A DNA stretch of 64,000 nucleotides from NCBI GenBank assembly GCA_043798355.1, contig JAZDOT010000011.1, positions 53,955 to 117,954 on the forward strand. Reading direction: 5' to 3'. A model generated the notes under the pieces. It had not been told where the DNA came from and searched no databases. It was given only the letters and a program-made list of their open reading frames with translations. Positions 63,960-64,000 of the stretch are shown here, in pieces. The DNA is from JAZDOT01 sp043798355 (GTDB taxonomy: Bacteria; Patescibacteriota; Gracilibacteria; Peribacterales; Peribacteraceae). Numbering within the stretch: the first letter of the stretch is position 1; every line of letters starts with the position of its first letter. The position numbers were made by a program, and so were the translations under genes.

Positions 63960-64000
63960 ATGAGCAAGCCCCTCTCCAAAGAAGTTATCCGCACTCGCAT
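63960..64000 (+). CDS. Unknown gene, 5' end only (runs off right edge)
   Basis: ATG at 63960 opens MSKPLSKEVIRTR and continues beyond the window. TTGCAA (63920-63925), 18 bp and TACACA (63944-63949) form a plausible promoter with a start a few nt before the ATG. Two TGTACA palindromes (about 63942-63961) flank the start and could bind a regulator. Product cannot be identified from 13 residues. Confidence 0.5.
   Translation, partial: MSKPLSKEVIRTR

Noticed and set aside
63905..63960. Possible tRNA near the right edge
   Set aside because: No acceptor stem pairing, T-loop GGTTCRA or CCA could be found; the sequence reads better as a promoter.

Overview
The window most resembles a chromosome segment from a Candidate Phyla Radiation (Patescibacteria) bacterium, probably close to Peribacteria/Peregrinibacteria. 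This assignment is an inference from gene content. The housekeeping genes are tightly packed at moderately high GC, TGA reads as an ordinary stop codon, and most starts lack a Shine-Dalgarno sequence. Many genes instead have a TATAAT-like box ending about 6 nt before the ATG, which suggests leaderless mRNAs. Large lineage-specific proteins sit between universal genes. I see no tRNA, rRNA, CRISPR array, prophage or intact insertion sequence.

Layout. 1-5.6 kb: an exported protein cut by the left edge, RNase Y (rny), a lamin-tail surface protein and a RAYT-like Y1 transposase with hairpin repeats. 5.6-15 kb: two forward and four reverse unrecognised large or membrane proteins, plus a DUF559 endonuclease between GC-rich repeats. 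Two of the proteins share a WPGE module. 15-19 kb: carA with two in-frame repeat insertions, a ferredoxin-reductase-like flavoprotein, a PurN-like formyltransferase and CofE. 19-31 kb: small membrane proteins, a lipoprotein, a zinc-ribbon protein and a LEA-like helical protein, then rpoC (rpoB is not adjacent) and four unrecognised genes. 31-35 kb: rpsL, rpsG, a reverse STAS-like gene and fusA. 35-45 kb: two TrpR/YerC-type regulators flanking hisS, then the overlapping operon hisG-hisD-hisC-hisB-hisH-hisAF-hisIE, with HisA and HisF fused in one chain. 45-53 kb: ribD, an FMN reductase, B12-dependent nrdJ, small unknown genes, an RNHCP protein and ychF. 54-64 kb: an SLH-sortase, a small anchored protein, a VirD4/TraG-like ATPase divergent from a phospholipase D, rpsB-tsf, small proteins, glyS, and a gene start at the right edge.

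The genes cover translation (rpsL, rpsG, rpsB, fusA, tsf, hisS, glyS, ychF), transcription (rpoC), RNA turnover (rny), a complete histidine pathway from ATP-phosphoribosyltransferase to histidinol dehydrogenase, and deoxynucleotide synthesis. Isolated single steps of pyrimidine (carA), purine (purN), riboflavin (ribD) and F420-type (cofE) metabolism are also present. Many other genes encode exported or membrane-anchored proteins, which fits an envelope-centred symbiotic lifestyle.

The most unusual feature is the intergenic DNA. At least five repeat classes occur: GC-rich composite palindromes, a 29-bp perfect palindrome, telomere-like TTAACC/TTAGCC hexamer arrays, long hairpins whose arms are simple repeated words, and a CCTTCGAC...GCTCAGG element. 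They often touch or overlap stop codons, and one class lies inside carA. Next to rpsG and ychF there are short gene-end relics that differ from the intact gene almost only at synonymous positions.
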